Assembly: GCA_963666535.1 (NCBI GenBank)
Contig: OY762913.1
Span: 3,162,001-3,226,000 of the forward strand
From: G963666535 sp963666535
Lineage (GTDB): Bacteria; Bacillota; Clostridia; Oscillospirales; Oscillospiraceae
Length of the DNA: 64,000 nt
Direction of reading: 5' to 3'
The notes beneath the pieces were generated by a model, which did no database searches, was not told the origin of the DNA, and saw nothing but the letters and a program-made list of their open reading frames with translations. Shown piece by piece: positions 34,920 to 44,022 of this stretch (its first letter is position 1; every line of letters starts with the position of its first letter). A program made the translations under genes and the position numbers.

Positions 34920-36179
34920 ATGATGGGGACCTTTGCCGCATTGGATGACGCACTTTCCACCTATTCCAAAGCCACGGGGATAAGCTTGACTCTGCTGGGA
35001 TCGGATGGAAAGCTCTTAGAAAGTTACGGTCAGGAGTATACCTACTGTAAGCAGCTGCAGAAAGCAATTGGCGCTGTCGAGCCCTGTCTCATCGCCTGCT
35101 GTCAGGCCTGCGAACAAGCCTATCAGTTGGGGGAAAGCTATATCTCGTTTTGCCCCGGCGGCTTGCTTTTATGCACCGTTCCCATTGTGGATGCGGGAAA
35201 ATATGTGGGGGGCATCATCGCCGGGCCGGTACTCATTGATTATCCGGACATTTCCGCCGTGGACGAAGTAATCAAAAAGCAGGACATCGGACTGGAGTTC
35301 CGCTCACAGCTCTTCCTGTCCCTGTCCGCGCTGCCGCTGGTGGACACGGTGCGCATCCGGCACCTGGCGCGGCTCCTGTTCCTGCTGGTAAGCTCTGTGG
35401 GGAAAAAGCCAGAGGATTCCGTGCAGGGAAATATTGACCGGAGCACACAGCAAGCGCTGATCGGCGAATACATCCAACGGATGAAGTACGAACCCGCGAA
35501 TCTCGAACGGTTCTATCACGAAGAACAGCAGCTCATTCTGTCCATCATTGCAGGCGACAGTATACAGGCCACCGCCAGCCTCAACAAAGCGCTTGGCATT
35601 GCCTTTCTCATCTCCAGCGGCAATGTGGACATGATCCGGGCAAAGGTCATCGAGCTCATCGCCCACATTTCCCAAAAGATGATGGAGGTGCGCAAGTCCT
35701 CCGACCTGTCCATTCTCACCGACGTCAATTTTCAAAACATCGCAGGGCAGACATCGTTCAGCGATCTTTCCTATGCTGCGGTTCACGCGGTGCAGTCCTA
35801 CATCAAGCCGCGGCTGACCGGTGTTTCTCAAACACATTCGGCAGTGATCGAAAAAAGCATCCAATATATCTGCCGCAGCTACTGCGGCGACTTGACACTT
35901 GGGTCGGTGGCTCAGGCAGTAGGCATCAATCCGGCCTATCTTTCCTCCCTGTTCAAAAAGGAAATGGGACTGAGTTTTTCCGACTATGTGCTCATGTTGC
36001 GAGTAGAACACGCCAAGCATCTCTTGCGTACCACCAGCCTTCCCATCATTGATATCGCGGGGCAGATGGGATTTGAAAGCCAAAGCTACTTTTCCAGCGT
36101 GTTCAAAAAGCAGACAGGGGTTAGTCCCCGTGCCTTTCGTCGGCAGCTATTAAACGCAGAAACCGCGCTGCCAGTATAA
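34920..36179 (+). CDS. PocR-domain AraC-family transcriptional regulator
   Basis: A 419-aa regulator with an N-terminal PocR ligand-binding domain (about 5-165; Cys-rich stretch PCLIACCQACEQAYQ and FCPGGLLLCTVPI), a middle helical region and a C-terminal AraC double helix-turn-helix (about 320-410; LTLGSVAQAVGINPAYLSSLFKK and IIDIAGQMGFESQSYFSSVFKK, in outline). PocR domains are found beside propanediol and corrinoid methyltransferase genes, so it likely activates the divergent UroD-thioredoxin operon. ATG 34920 has GGAGTG at the right spacing; an in-frame upstream start would add a basic, unconserved stretch. Confidence 0.9.
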   Translation: MMGTFAALDDALSTYSKATGISLTLLGSDGKLLESYGQEYTYCKQLQKAIGAVEPCLIACCQACEQAYQLGESYISFCPGGLLLCTVPIVDAGKYVGGIIAGPVLIDYPDISAVDEVIKKQDIGLEFRSQLFLSLSALPLVDTVRIRHLARLLFLLVSSVGKKPEDSVQGNIDRSTQQALIGEYIQRMKYEPANLERFYHEEQQLILSIIAGDSIQATASLNKALGIAFLISSGNVDMIRAKVIELIAHISQKMMEVRKSSDLSILTDVNFQNIAGQTSFSDLSYAAVHAVQSYIKPRLTGVSQTHSAVIEKSIQYICRSYCGDLTLGSVAQAVGINPAYLSSLFKKEMGLSFSDYVLMLRVEHAKHLLRTTSLPIIDIAGQMGFESQSYFSSVFKKQTGVSPRAFRRQLLNAETALPV

Positions 36180-36299
36180 TCTCTCAGCGGTTTTACGGGC
36201 GGCAGCAAACACCCCCCGCTCATGGCGGAGGCGAAAAAGCCGGGGGCCCTCTAAACGGAATCGCATTCCCCCCGGAAACGCATATCGACTTCCTCCACA

Positions 36300-36343
36300 G
36301 ATGAAACAGGGGAGCACCGTTTCCGGTGCTCCCCTGTTTCATC
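36300..36343. terminator. 20-bp perfect hairpin at the end of the GNAT gene
   Basis: Perfect 20-bp arms (36300-36319 and 36324-36343) around TTTC. The stem overlaps the stop codon of the minus-strand GNAT gene. It separates the convergent regulator and GNAT genes. Confidence 0.6.
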
Positions 36344-37094
36344 TCTCGTTCAGCTTCCAGTGCAGGATGGTGCTGACGGCACGCCACCCAAGGCGCTCAT
36401 AGATCGGTCTGCCCATCTGAGACGCTTGCAGGACACCCACGGTGCATCCCAGCTCCCTGGCGTCGGCCAGCGCCGCACGCATAAGCCCCGTGGCAAGATG
36501 GCTGCCGCGGCAGCCGGGAAGAACGCCCAACTCATGCAGTCCGGCATAAGGACCATCCACCCAGAGAAGAATCGTACCCACGATTCTCCCATTTTCCCGT
36601 GCCGCATAAAAACGGCCCGTACCCGCTTGATAGAGGGCACGCATAGCGTCGGCGCCGTCCTGCTTGCCGAAGGAGACCATCATCGTCTTGATCCACTCTG
36701 CAAGCTCCTCCGTAGACACCGCGCCCACCTGTGGATGACGGGCGGCACAGGAAAAGGACGGCAAATCCAGCAGCATACCAGTCTGTTCCTTCCACGGCTC
36801 ATAGCCTGCGTTTCTCAGCTCCCGCTCCAGCACTTCTCCGACCACTTCACGCGTGCAGACCACCGTGTTGGGCAGCGAACCGTCACGGGCGCCGGTGATC
36901 AGGTGCCGGACCAGCGCGTTCTCTCCGCCGGGATCTGGGGAAAGGTCGCACACCCTGGTGTACCAGGTGTTTTCAGGGGTAACAAAAACGGAAAAGTTGC
37001 CCGCTTTCCACTGCCTGCCTCCAGAAAGCCGAGAAAGACATCGGCCAAACTCCAAATATCCCTGCTCGGCAAGATTCGCATCCTTACTGTCCAT
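36339..37094 (-). CDS. GNAT-family N-acetyltransferase
   Basis: A 251-aa protein with a C-terminal GNAT fold (about residues 125-248): the acetyl-CoA loop is LGVLPGCRGSHLATGLM and the strand GRIVGTILLWVDGPYAGLHELGV precedes it. The N-terminal half resembles a second, degenerate GNAT-like domain, as in some two-domain acetyltransferases. The acceptor is unknown. It is encoded alone between two convergent or divergent regulators and has no link to the neighbouring catabolic genes. A possible start is ATG 37094 preceded by AGGAGG. Confidence 0.85.
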   Translation of the reverse strand: MDSKDANLAEQGYLEFGRCLSRLSGGRQWKAGNFSVFVTPENTWYTRVCDLSPDPGGENALVRHLITGARDGSLPNTVVCTREVVGEVLERELRNAGYEPWKEQTGMLLDLPSFSCAARHPQVGAVSTEELAEWIKTMMVSFGKQDGADAMRALYQAGTGRFYAARENGRIVGTILLWVDGPYAGLHELGVLPGCRGSHLATGLMRAALADARELGCTVGVLQASQMGRPIYERLGWRAVSTILHWKLNER

Positions 37095-37357
37095 CGTTTG
37101 TCCTCCTTATCGTCTGTTGGGTTTAGCATATCACGTCACCCTCCTGTCATCAAGGTCATTAACGACTGTCTGTTTGGATTTGCAGACACACGCTGCAAAT
37201 CCAATGTACAAGGGTTTTTGCTGAAATCAGCCCAAACCCTTGCACCGGAACAAAACAAAAAAAGCTTGGAAGCATTGATATAACTATGTTTTCGTTTTGT
37301 TCATCAGATATTAATTCAGGATTTGTTGCAGGGAATACGTCTTTGGGACAATGAAAT

Positions 37358-37386
37358 TTGCAATTTTACATTCCATTTGCTATAAT
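37358..37386 (+). promoter_or_regulatory. Sigma-A promoter of pucR B
   Basis: TTGCAA (37358-37363), 17 bp, TATAAT (37381-37386), 44 bases before the start codon. Confidence 0.75.
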
Positions 37387-37429
37387 GGCGTCATTGTAAT
37401 ATGTCGGTTGAACCGAAGGGGGAATTGCC

Positions 37430-39025
37430 GTGCTTGTCTCTATGAACATCATTTTGGACGCTCTGGAGCAATACCGTTACGAGGTGCACATTGCAAACGC
37501 CACAGACCAAAAGTTCAGTGGTATCACCCTCCTGCCGCCCGGACTGGAGGATTGCGATCCAAGGTATCTGTATGTGTCCAGATTGTCCGAGATCCTCACC
37601 GCCCCCAACCGTCCGGCCAGCATGTGCTGCGTCTGCATCCGTGATCGCCTGGCTGACGAAACGGAAACGGAAGAGACTCTTCGCGGCCTGGTGATCATCA
37701 ATGAAAACCGGGACGTGCGCGAGATATTTTATGGGATTCAAGAGGTGTTTTTGCAAATCTCAGCGTGGGTGGATGAAATGCATGAGTGTATTATTACCGG
37801 TCGTAACCTTCAGGATCTGCTCACACTCAGTGAACCGATTATCGGCAATTTTATTTCTATTTCCGATTCTGCGCTGGCACTGATGGCATATACAAAAAAC
37901 ATTTCCTGCAGCGACTGCCCGGTATCCTCTGCTCTGATTGCCCACGGTTACCATGACGAAAACTCCGTGGCCATCTTCAAAAAAACCAACCGTGCGGATT
38001 ACTGGAATAAAGTGACTGACATCTATGTGAACAACAACATGCAGATTTCTCCTTACCCCGTCATGTCTAAGGTGGTACGCTACAACAACACCTATTTCAC
38101 ACATGTGGTCATGCTGTGCAACAACCGCCGGGTAACCGCCGGGCTGCGGAATCTGTTCGACATTCTTATCGACCATCTCTCCTTTTATTTTGAACGCGCC
38201 TGGGACGAAAAGCGTTCGGCAACGCATATCTACGACAGCGTTCTGACCAGTCTGCTTGAAAATTCTCACATGTCCCCCGAAATCGTGCGAGATCGCGTCC
38301 AGTATGCCGAACTGCCCTTCAATGGGTGTTTCCGCATCCTCCGCATCGTTCCCGACGACGCGGAAGTTTCTTTGCTGCAACGGTTCGGGCAGGAATTGTT
38401 CGAGCGCTATTATGAGATGAAGGTCATCATCTACCATCAGGAACTGATTGTCCTCATCGTCCGCACCTCCTACAGCGTGGAGTGGGAGAAGCAGCTCAAT
38501 GAAAAGCTGCAAGAGCAGCTGGCCAAGAATCACTGTCACTGCGGTGTCAGCAATCTGTTCATTGCTCTGACCGGCGTGCGGGAAGCGTACCAACAGGCCG
38601 GCGTGGCAAATAGTTACGGCAAAAGGCTCACGTCCGCCCCCTTTATCACGAATCTGGAAATACCCAAGCACGATTTGATTTATCCCTTCGAGGACTTTTA
38701 CACCTATTTCCTGCTGTGCAACAACCAGGATAATGTTCGCACGATGGAGCAAAGTATGGCGTGGGGTGCTTTGGCCGAGCTGCAGCGTTATGATGCGACG
38801 CACAATACCAACAATCTTGATTTGCTGCACGTGTATCTGAACCATGATCGTCGGGCAAGCGATGTGGCCGCCCTGCTGCACATGCACCGCAACAACGTAG
38901 TATACCGTATCAGCCGCATTGAGGAAATTGTCGGAATGGACCTGGATAACAGCCGCAACCGGTTCCGCCTGCTGATGGCTTATGAAGTGTTTAAGCTTTA
39001 CGGCGACAGTTCTTTGATTCATTAA
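37430..39025 (+). CDS. PucR-type transcriptional regulator (locus B)
   Basis: A 531-aa paralogue of the regulator at 24045-25652, with the same layout: N-terminal segment with MCCVCIRDR, a middle domain, and the PucR helix-turn-helix MHRNNVVYRISRIEEIVGMDL at about residues 480-500. GTG 37430 has AAGGGGG at seven bases; the ATG at 37442 is an alternative. It is convergent with TRAP operon B and probably regulates it, mirroring the PucR/TRAP pair of locus A. The ligand is unknown. Confidence 0.87.
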   Translation: MLVSMNIILDALEQYRYEVHIANATDQKFSGITLLPPGLEDCDPRYLYVSRLSEILTAPNRPASMCCVCIRDRLADETETEETLRGLVIINENRDVREIFYGIQEVFLQISAWVDEMHECIITGRNLQDLLTLSEPIIGNFISISDSALALMAYTKNISCSDCPVSSALIAHGYHDENSVAIFKKTNRADYWNKVTDIYVNNNMQISPYPVMSKVVRYNNTYFTHVVMLCNNRRVTAGLRNLFDILIDHLSFYFERAWDEKRSATHIYDSVLTSLLENSHMSPEIVRDRVQYAELPFNGCFRILRIVPDDAEVSLLQRFGQELFERYYEMKVIIYHQELIVLIVRTSYSVEWEKQLNEKLQEQLAKNHCHCGVSNLFIALTGVREAYQQAGVANSYGKRLTSAPFITNLEIPKHDLIYPFEDFYTYFLLCNNQDNVRTMEQSMAWGALAELQRYDATHNTNNLDLLHVYLNHDRRASDVAALLHMHRNNVVYRISRIEEIVGMDLDNSRNRFRLLMAYEVFKLYGDSSLIH

Positions 39026-39060
39026 TGTCCACCGAACAGATTGATTGATCGGTTTACTTG

Positions 39061-39094
39061 CGCGGAGCAGACCGTTGTCCGCTCCGCGTTTTTT
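39061..39094 (+). terminator. Terminator of pucR B
   Basis: CGCGGAGC and GCTCCGCG arms with a 12-base loop, followed by six T, 35 bases after the stop codon. Confidence 0.85.
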
Positions 39095-39110
39095 GTCTTT
39101 CTGCGGTTTC

Positions 39111-39156
39111 AAACTAAAAAGGGACTCAGCCAAGTGGCTGAGTCCCTTTTTAGTTT
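39111..39156. terminator. Bidirectional terminator between pucR B and TRAP operon B
   Basis: A perfect 21-bp stem (39111-39131 with 39136-39156) with loop AAGT. The arms contain A and T runs, so each strand ends the stem with a T tract (TTTTTAGTTT). It would stop both the pucR transcript and the TRAP transcript. Confidence 0.85.
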
Positions 39157-39229
39157 TAGGGGAAGAGGTTGAGCTACTTTCGTAGTTCAGAAAGAAAAAG
39201 CGGATTGATGAACTCCGCGATTCCGTGTG

Positions 39230-39778
39230 TTATGCGGGCCAATTCTCAATGACATCCTGCTGCACATCCTTATTAAACAGAGCCAAGGTAGCGGTCACGG
39301 CGCTGAAGATCTGCACAACTGCATAGGCCGCCATACCGATGGTCATAAGCGTATAGAACGGATAATAAGGAATGAGCAGGGCCGTCGTGGCCATCTTGGT
39401 CTTTTCAACCAATGCCATCTGCAGCCAGGAGGCATAGGTCAGCAGGACAGTGACAAATGCACCACACCATTCATGGAAGCACCACAGGACCACAGGTGTG
39501 ATCTTAGGGAACTTTTTCATGAAGAAGGTGACATGGACCAGCCCCTGATAGTGATGGGTATAGGCAAGCGCGAAGAAAATAACCATGGTTTCCGCCACGC
39601 TGACATACTCACTGGATCCAACGACGGAAGATTTGAGCACATAGCGGCTGAATACATCAAATACGATTAAAAATATATTAAATGTAAGTGCCGCCACCGC
39701 CACTAGGCCAAATGCCTTGGAGAAATAGCCCAAAAAATTCTCAATTTTTTTGACTGTTTTTAACACTGGGTACACCAC
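39230..39778 (-). CDS. TRAP transporter small membrane subunit DctQ (locus B)
   Basis: A 182-aa, four-helix membrane protein and paralogue of the protein at 16443-16976, with the shared segments DVFSRYVLKSSVVGSSEYVSVAETMVIFFALAYTHHYQGLVHVTFFMKKFP (in outline). It is the last gene of the M-P-Q operon, 45 bp after DctP. It works with DctM and DctP in cation-coupled solute uptake. Confidence 0.92.
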   Translation of the reverse strand: MVYPVLKTVKKIENFLGYFSKAFGLVAVAALTFNIFLIVFDVFSRYVLKSSVVGSSEYVSVAETMVIFFALAYTHHYQGLVHVTFFMKKFPKITPVVLWCFHEWCGAFVTVLLTYASWLQMALVEKTKMATTALLIPYYPFYTLMTIGMAAYAVVQIFSAVTATLALFNKDVQQDVIENWPA

Positions 39779-39823
39779 CTGTTGCGTTATTTTTAGGGGT
39801 TTATTCCTTTTGTCTTTGTAAGA

Positions 39824-40915
39824 TTACTTGTAGACATCGTTGTACTGAGCAATATAGCCCCGTGCCGTGTCCAGAATCGCCTGACCATCATAACCGTTAC
39901 CGTTCATGGTATCCACCCACTGATCCCATGCGGGCTGGGCAGCGGCCGTCATTTCGGCTACAAAAGCCTCGTCCGGCTCTGTGACAACAACATTATTATC
40001 TTCGCACTTGGTCAGCATATTTTCCTTCTGGGTGTTGTAAGCCACAGGCAGCTGATCACGGAACCAAAGGCCGCTCTCATCAATGATGGCCTGCAGATCT
40101 GCGGGCAGACCCTCATAGACCTCGTTGTTCATGCAGAACATGGTCAGCGGATAGATGGTATCAGCAACTAGTAGGTGGTCGATCTGCTCGTACAGCGAGG
40201 AAGACTGTATTTGATCGAAGAAGAACAGGCCACCAGAAATGATGCCCTTCTCAATATACTCATACCCGTCGTTGATCCCGCAGCTGACGGGGCTGGCACC
40301 CAGCCCGGTGAGCCAAGTGGTGGTATAGGCGTTGGAAAGACGCAGGTTAATGCCCTTCATGTCAGCGGCGGAGTTGATGTCCTTGCCGGCAGCAAACAGA
40401 ATGGGGCTTGCGGTGGAGGAATGCAGCGCAATTACGTGCAGATTTTCCCACTCCTTCACCATGAAGTCCTCTTCCAGCATGGCATTCATCGCAGCCGTTA
40501 CGACTTCCTGGCTGTTAGCGCCCAGCATGGGCAGCCCCAAAACTTCGGTACAGGGGAACACGCCAGGATAAATCGTCACGCCGCTCCAAAAGCCATCGGT
40601 CACACCACCGATGCAGTTGTTGACGCAGTCGGGTAGGCTGCCCAGGGCGCCGTTGGCATAAATCTCAGCCACCAAGCGACCGTTGGATTGCTCAGACAGG
40701 TACTCAGCCCAATCCGCCAGCACAGGATAGATGGCAGAGTTTTCAGAGTTTGGATAGTCGATCTTAAATGTGTAAACGGTATCGTCTGTCACCGCCGCAC
40801 CAGTATCAGGGGTGCCTGTGTCAGCGGGAGGAGTAGAAGCGGTGTCTCCACAACCGGTCAGAAGCAGAGAAAAGCTCATGGCAAGGGATAGGATCAAGGC
40901 AAGGGTCTTTTTCAT
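39824..40915 (-). CDS. TRAP transporter solute-binding lipoprotein DctP (locus B)
   Basis: About 363 aa with signal peptide and lipobox LTGC, an Asp/Thr/Ala linker and the DctP domain (CVNNCIGGVTDGFWSG, MKGINLRLSNAYTTTW, INDGYEYIEKGII). The Arg in the NLRL strand is the likely carboxylate ligand. Clear paralogue of the protein at 17029-18117 but with different residues around the ligand pocket, so the substrate may differ. AAAGGAG precedes ATG 40915 by 8 bases. Confidence 0.92.
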   Translation of the reverse strand: MKKTLALILSLAMSFSLLLTGCGDTASTPPADTGTPDTGAAVTDDTVYTFKIDYPNSENSAIYPVLADWAEYLSEQSNGRLVAEIYANGALGSLPDCVNNCIGGVTDGFWSGVTIYPGVFPCTEVLGLPMLGANSQEVVTAAMNAMLEEDFMVKEWENLHVIALHSSTASPILFAAGKDINSAADMKGINLRLSNAYTTTWLTGLGASPVSCGINDGYEYIEKGIISGGLFFFDQIQSSSLYEQIDHLLVADTIYPLTMFCMNNEVYEGLPADLQAIIDESGLWFRDQLPVAYNTQKENMLTKCEDNNVVVTEPDEAFVAEMTAAAQPAWDQWVDTMNGNGYDGQAILDTARGYIAQYNDVYK

Positions 40916-40970
40916 TTTCGTTTCTCCTTTTTCATTCAAATTGAATCGCTATATGGAACACTGGTTTGTG

Positions 40971-42284
40971 TTACGCTACGCCGTAGATGAGGTTGGGCAG
41001 CCAAGTCGACAGTGCAGGGACTAAGATAATAATCACAGTTACCACAATAAGCGCGAGCACAAAGGGAACACTGCCCCTGTAAATGCTGGAGAGCGGGATG
41101 CTCTTGTCCAGACCGGCAGCGATAAACAGGTTAATGCCGATGGGCGGCGTAATCGTACCCAGCACCATGATCAGAACAATAACCACGCCAAACCACACGG
41201 GATCAAATCCCAGATTCATGACGATGGGATAGAAAATGGGGATGGTAATCAGTACCGCAGACAGCGTATCCATGAACATGCCGATCAAAATGTATAGCAG
41301 GAACATGAACGCAATTACGACTAGGCGGTGAACCTGAAGCCCAGCTATATAGGAGGCCAAGTTCTGCGGCAAATTGGTAATCGTCAGGAAGTACCCGAAT
41401 ACCGTCGCACCTATCATGATTTGAAAGACCATGACCGAGGACTTCAGCGCGGAGAGCATGCGATTAACAAAGATTTTCAGGGTTAGCGTACGGCGAATCA
41501 ATGCATACAACAGCGCAAAGAACGCGCCGCAGCCTGCCGCCTCTGTGGCCGAGAAAATGCCGCTGAACATACCGCCAATGACCGCCCCGAACATGATGAC
41601 GATTGGGATGAGGCCCTTCAGCGAAACCAAGCGTTCTTTCATTGGATAGCTGATACCTCTGGGTGCCAGCTGCGGATTCCGGATACAGGCAACGCTACAT
41701 GCGGCCATATAACCCACCATTAAAAGAATGCCCGGAATAATACCGGCAGCGAACAGACGTCCGACCGAGACCGATGCGATCAACCCGTAGATGATAAAGC
41801 CGGTGCTGGGGGGGATCAGCCAGCTGAGGGTGCCGCCGGCTGCAACAGTAGCTGCGCTGAACCCATCACTGTACTGATAGCGCCGCATCTCCGGCAGGGC
41901 CAGCTTGCCCATGGTTGCCACCGCGGCCGAGCTGGAGCCGCAAATGGCGCCAAAGCCGCCGCAGGAAACAATGGCGGCAAAGGAAAGCCCGCCCGGGAAT
42001 TTGCCCAGCCACTTCTCGCAGGCATCATAAAGCCCTTTGCTCATGCCGGACTGAAGTGCGAATTCGCCCATCACGACAAAGAGAGGGATCACGGACAGGG
42101 TATAGCTTGCGGCCGTGGTAAACGGCACTGTGCGGAACAGATAAAGCGCTTTTTCAAAGTCTCCGGAAGCGGCAGCGTACCCGATCAATCCTACTAAGAA
42201 CATAGATACGCCCAGATTCATGCCCAGAAATACCATCAGCACCATAGCCAAGATGCCGATGACCGCCAATGTAGTTAAACTCAT
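40971..42284 (-). CDS. TRAP transporter large permease DctM (locus B)
   Basis: A 437-aa permease with about twelve helices, same length as and collinear with the locus A protein (shared blocks KALYLFRTVP, FALQSGMSKGLYD, GKFPGGLSFA, FGYFLTITNLPQNLA, WLPNLIYG). First gene of the M-P-Q operon. It is encoded divergently from the UroD methyltransferase gene, whose product may act on the imported compound. Confidence 0.94.
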   Translation of the reverse strand: MSLTTLAVIGILAMVLMVFLGMNLGVSMFLVGLIGYAAASGDFEKALYLFRTVPFTTAASYTLSVIPLFVVMGEFALQSGMSKGLYDACEKWLGKFPGGLSFAAIVSCGGFGAICGSSSAAVATMGKLALPEMRRYQYSDGFSAATVAAGGTLSWLIPPSTGFIIYGLIASVSVGRLFAAGIIPGILLMVGYMAACSVACIRNPQLAPRGISYPMKERLVSLKGLIPIVIMFGAVIGGMFSGIFSATEAAGCGAFFALLYALIRRTLTLKIFVNRMLSALKSSVMVFQIMIGATVFGYFLTITNLPQNLASYIAGLQVHRLVVIAFMFLLYILIGMFMDTLSAVLITIPIFYPIVMNLGFDPVWFGVVIVLIMVLGTITPPIGINLFIAAGLDKSIPLSSIYRGSVPFVLALIVVTVIIILVPALSTWLPNLIYGVA

Positions 42285-42800
42285 GTTGTTTTGCGCACCA
42301 CCTTATATATATAGCGTAAGTTTTTTCTCGTGGGAGCTCTTTTGTAACGCGCACCTCCTGACGCAGTGTTGTCATGGTTATGTCTTTCACGGTTTCGAAG
42401 GATGTTCTTAGTATAGTGCTCTTCTTTGTGCATTTCATTAGGCAAGTGATCAAACTTTTGTGCTTTATTTGAACACTATCAACAAATGCATAACACTTTC
42501 CTCTGGAGGCTTTTGATTCCTTCCTTTCAACGCTTCTATATTTTACCATGCATTTGTTGGATATGACAATCTATATTGTGCATTTTACCCTGTTTCATGC
42601 AGGTTATCCATTCAAGTTCTCCTAATTCATACTATCTCTATCTGTATTTATATATTTTTGCCCTGCAAAAAGGCAAAAATACAAAACAAAAATTTCACAT
42701 TACACCAAAGACAAATTCTCGCAATATGGGGTATCATAGATACTGTAAAAGTGCTTCACGGCATTTTGAAGGAAATATATTTTCAGGAGGATATCATTCC
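42285..42800. promoter_or_regulatory. Divergent regulatory region of TRAP B and the methyltransferase operon
   Basis: About 515 bases without a gene. Minus-strand TATACT at 42415-42410 may be the -10 of TRAP B. A perfect 12-bp inverted repeat (CAACAAATGCAT at 42480-42491 and ATGCATTTGTTG at 42548-42559) and two direct copies of TTGTGCATTT (42426-42435 and 42576-42585, 150 bp apart) form a likely multi-site operator, possibly bound across a DNA loop. AGGAGG precedes the methyltransferase start. Confidence 0.6.
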
Positions 42801-43793
42801 ATGCTGACAGCAAAGGAAAACTATCTTGCCCTTGTTTCCGGAGGATCCCCCGACCGCTTTGTCAATCAGTATGAAGCGTTTGGTCTTCTTTTTTCCGATC
42901 CCCTCCGAAAAATGGACAAACGAATCAAAGGGCAGGACACTCTTGATCCCTGGGGTGTCACCATCCGATGGCCGATCACCGAACACGCTGGCACGCCCTA
43001 TGTGACGGATGCAACCAAAGTCTGTCCCGACATCACCGAGTGGAAAGACTACGTCAAGGCTCCCGATTTGGATCTGCCCGATGAGATGTGGTCCCAGGCC
43101 ATTGCCGACGCCAGCGAGATTAAGGAAGCCGGCGAGCAGTTGGTCACCGGCTACTGTACCACCGGTCTGTTCGAGCGGCTGCATTTCCTCATGGGCTTCG
43201 AGGACGCGCTATGCAACCTGATGATGGAACCCGAGGCTTCCCACGAACTGCTGGACTATTTAACCGACTGGCGCATGAAATACTTTGAAATCCTAACCAG
43301 CAAGCTGCCTCTGGAAGCAGTCTTCTTCCATGACGATTGGGGCAGCAAAACTTCTACCTTTATGAATCCCGAAATCTGGCGCGAATTCTTTAAACCACGC
43401 TACAAAAAGCTGTATGACTTCCTCAACAGCAAGGGGATTCATGTGATCCATCATTCCGACAGTTATTGTGCAACGCTGGTGGATGATATGGTGGATGTGG
43501 GCATCGAAACCTGGCAGGGCGTGCTGCCCTCCAACGATCTCCCCGTCTTGCAAAAGCAACTGGGCGGAAAGCTGACCCTCATGGGTGGATTTGATTCCGG
43601 CGTCATTGACCGCGATGATACCACGCCGGAGGAAATCCATCAGCACGTCGAGGAAGTGTTCAAGGCCTGCGCCCCGGGTGGCTTCTGGGTTCCCAGCGTT
43701 ACCAACGGCGGACCCGAATGCCTGCACATGAATAACTTCCACATGATTACGGAAGAAATCAACAAGCAAAACGCAACCTACTTTGGGAAATAA
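42801..43793 (+). CDS. UroD-type cobalamin-dependent methyltransferase (locus B)
   Basis: A 330-aa uroporphyrinogen-decarboxylase-fold protein, not HemE: it lacks the heme-pathway neighbours and sits before a corrinoid protein and RACE gene. Visible features are YCTTGLFERLHFLMGFEDAL, FFHDDWGSKTSTFMNPEIWREFF and the late VIHHSDSYCATLVDDMV. Where MtaA-type enzymes have H-x-C this one has HHSD, so it is the zinc-poor subgroup. It likely moves a methyl group from substrate to the corrinoid protein, or from it to an acceptor. ATG 42801 has AGGAGG at 10 bases; the open frame upstream is unlikely to be used. Confidence 0.87.
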   Translation: MLTAKENYLALVSGGSPDRFVNQYEAFGLLFSDPLRKMDKRIKGQDTLDPWGVTIRWPITEHAGTPYVTDATKVCPDITEWKDYVKAPDLDLPDEMWSQAIADASEIKEAGEQLVTGYCTTGLFERLHFLMGFEDALCNLMMEPEASHELLDYLTDWRMKYFEILTSKLPLEAVFFHDDWGSKTSTFMNPEIWREFFKPRYKKLYDFLNSKGIHVIHHSDSYCATLVDDMVDVGIETWQGVLPSNDLPVLQKQLGGKLTLMGGFDSGVIDRDDTTPEEIHQHVEEVFKACAPGGFWVPSVTNGGPECLHMNNFHMITEEINKQNATYFGK

Positions 43794-44022
43794 CAAACAA
43801 TTGTAGTACTATAAACAACTTGCTTACCCCTTTTCTGCTATATATGCTTGACCCCATCGCTCCTCTTTCGCTATAATGGGTGTATCCAGAAAATGGCGGT
43901 CTTGCGCGTTTCAGCAAAAGTCTGTACTGTGGCGTCGGAACTCCTGCATCTCGCCGCCCGCGCGCAACTGTTTATGTTTCCCACCATAAGCTTTGAACCA
44001 AAAAGGAAAAGGAGAATGCACC

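Noticed and set aside
42576..42800. Long N-terminal extension of the methyltransferase
   Set aside because: It is Tyr/Phe-rich and lies in the regulatory region; AGGAGG marks ATG 42801.
42801..43793. Heme-pathway uroporphyrinogen decarboxylase HemE
   Set aside because: No heme genes nearby, and the corrinoid/RACE operon points to methyl transfer.
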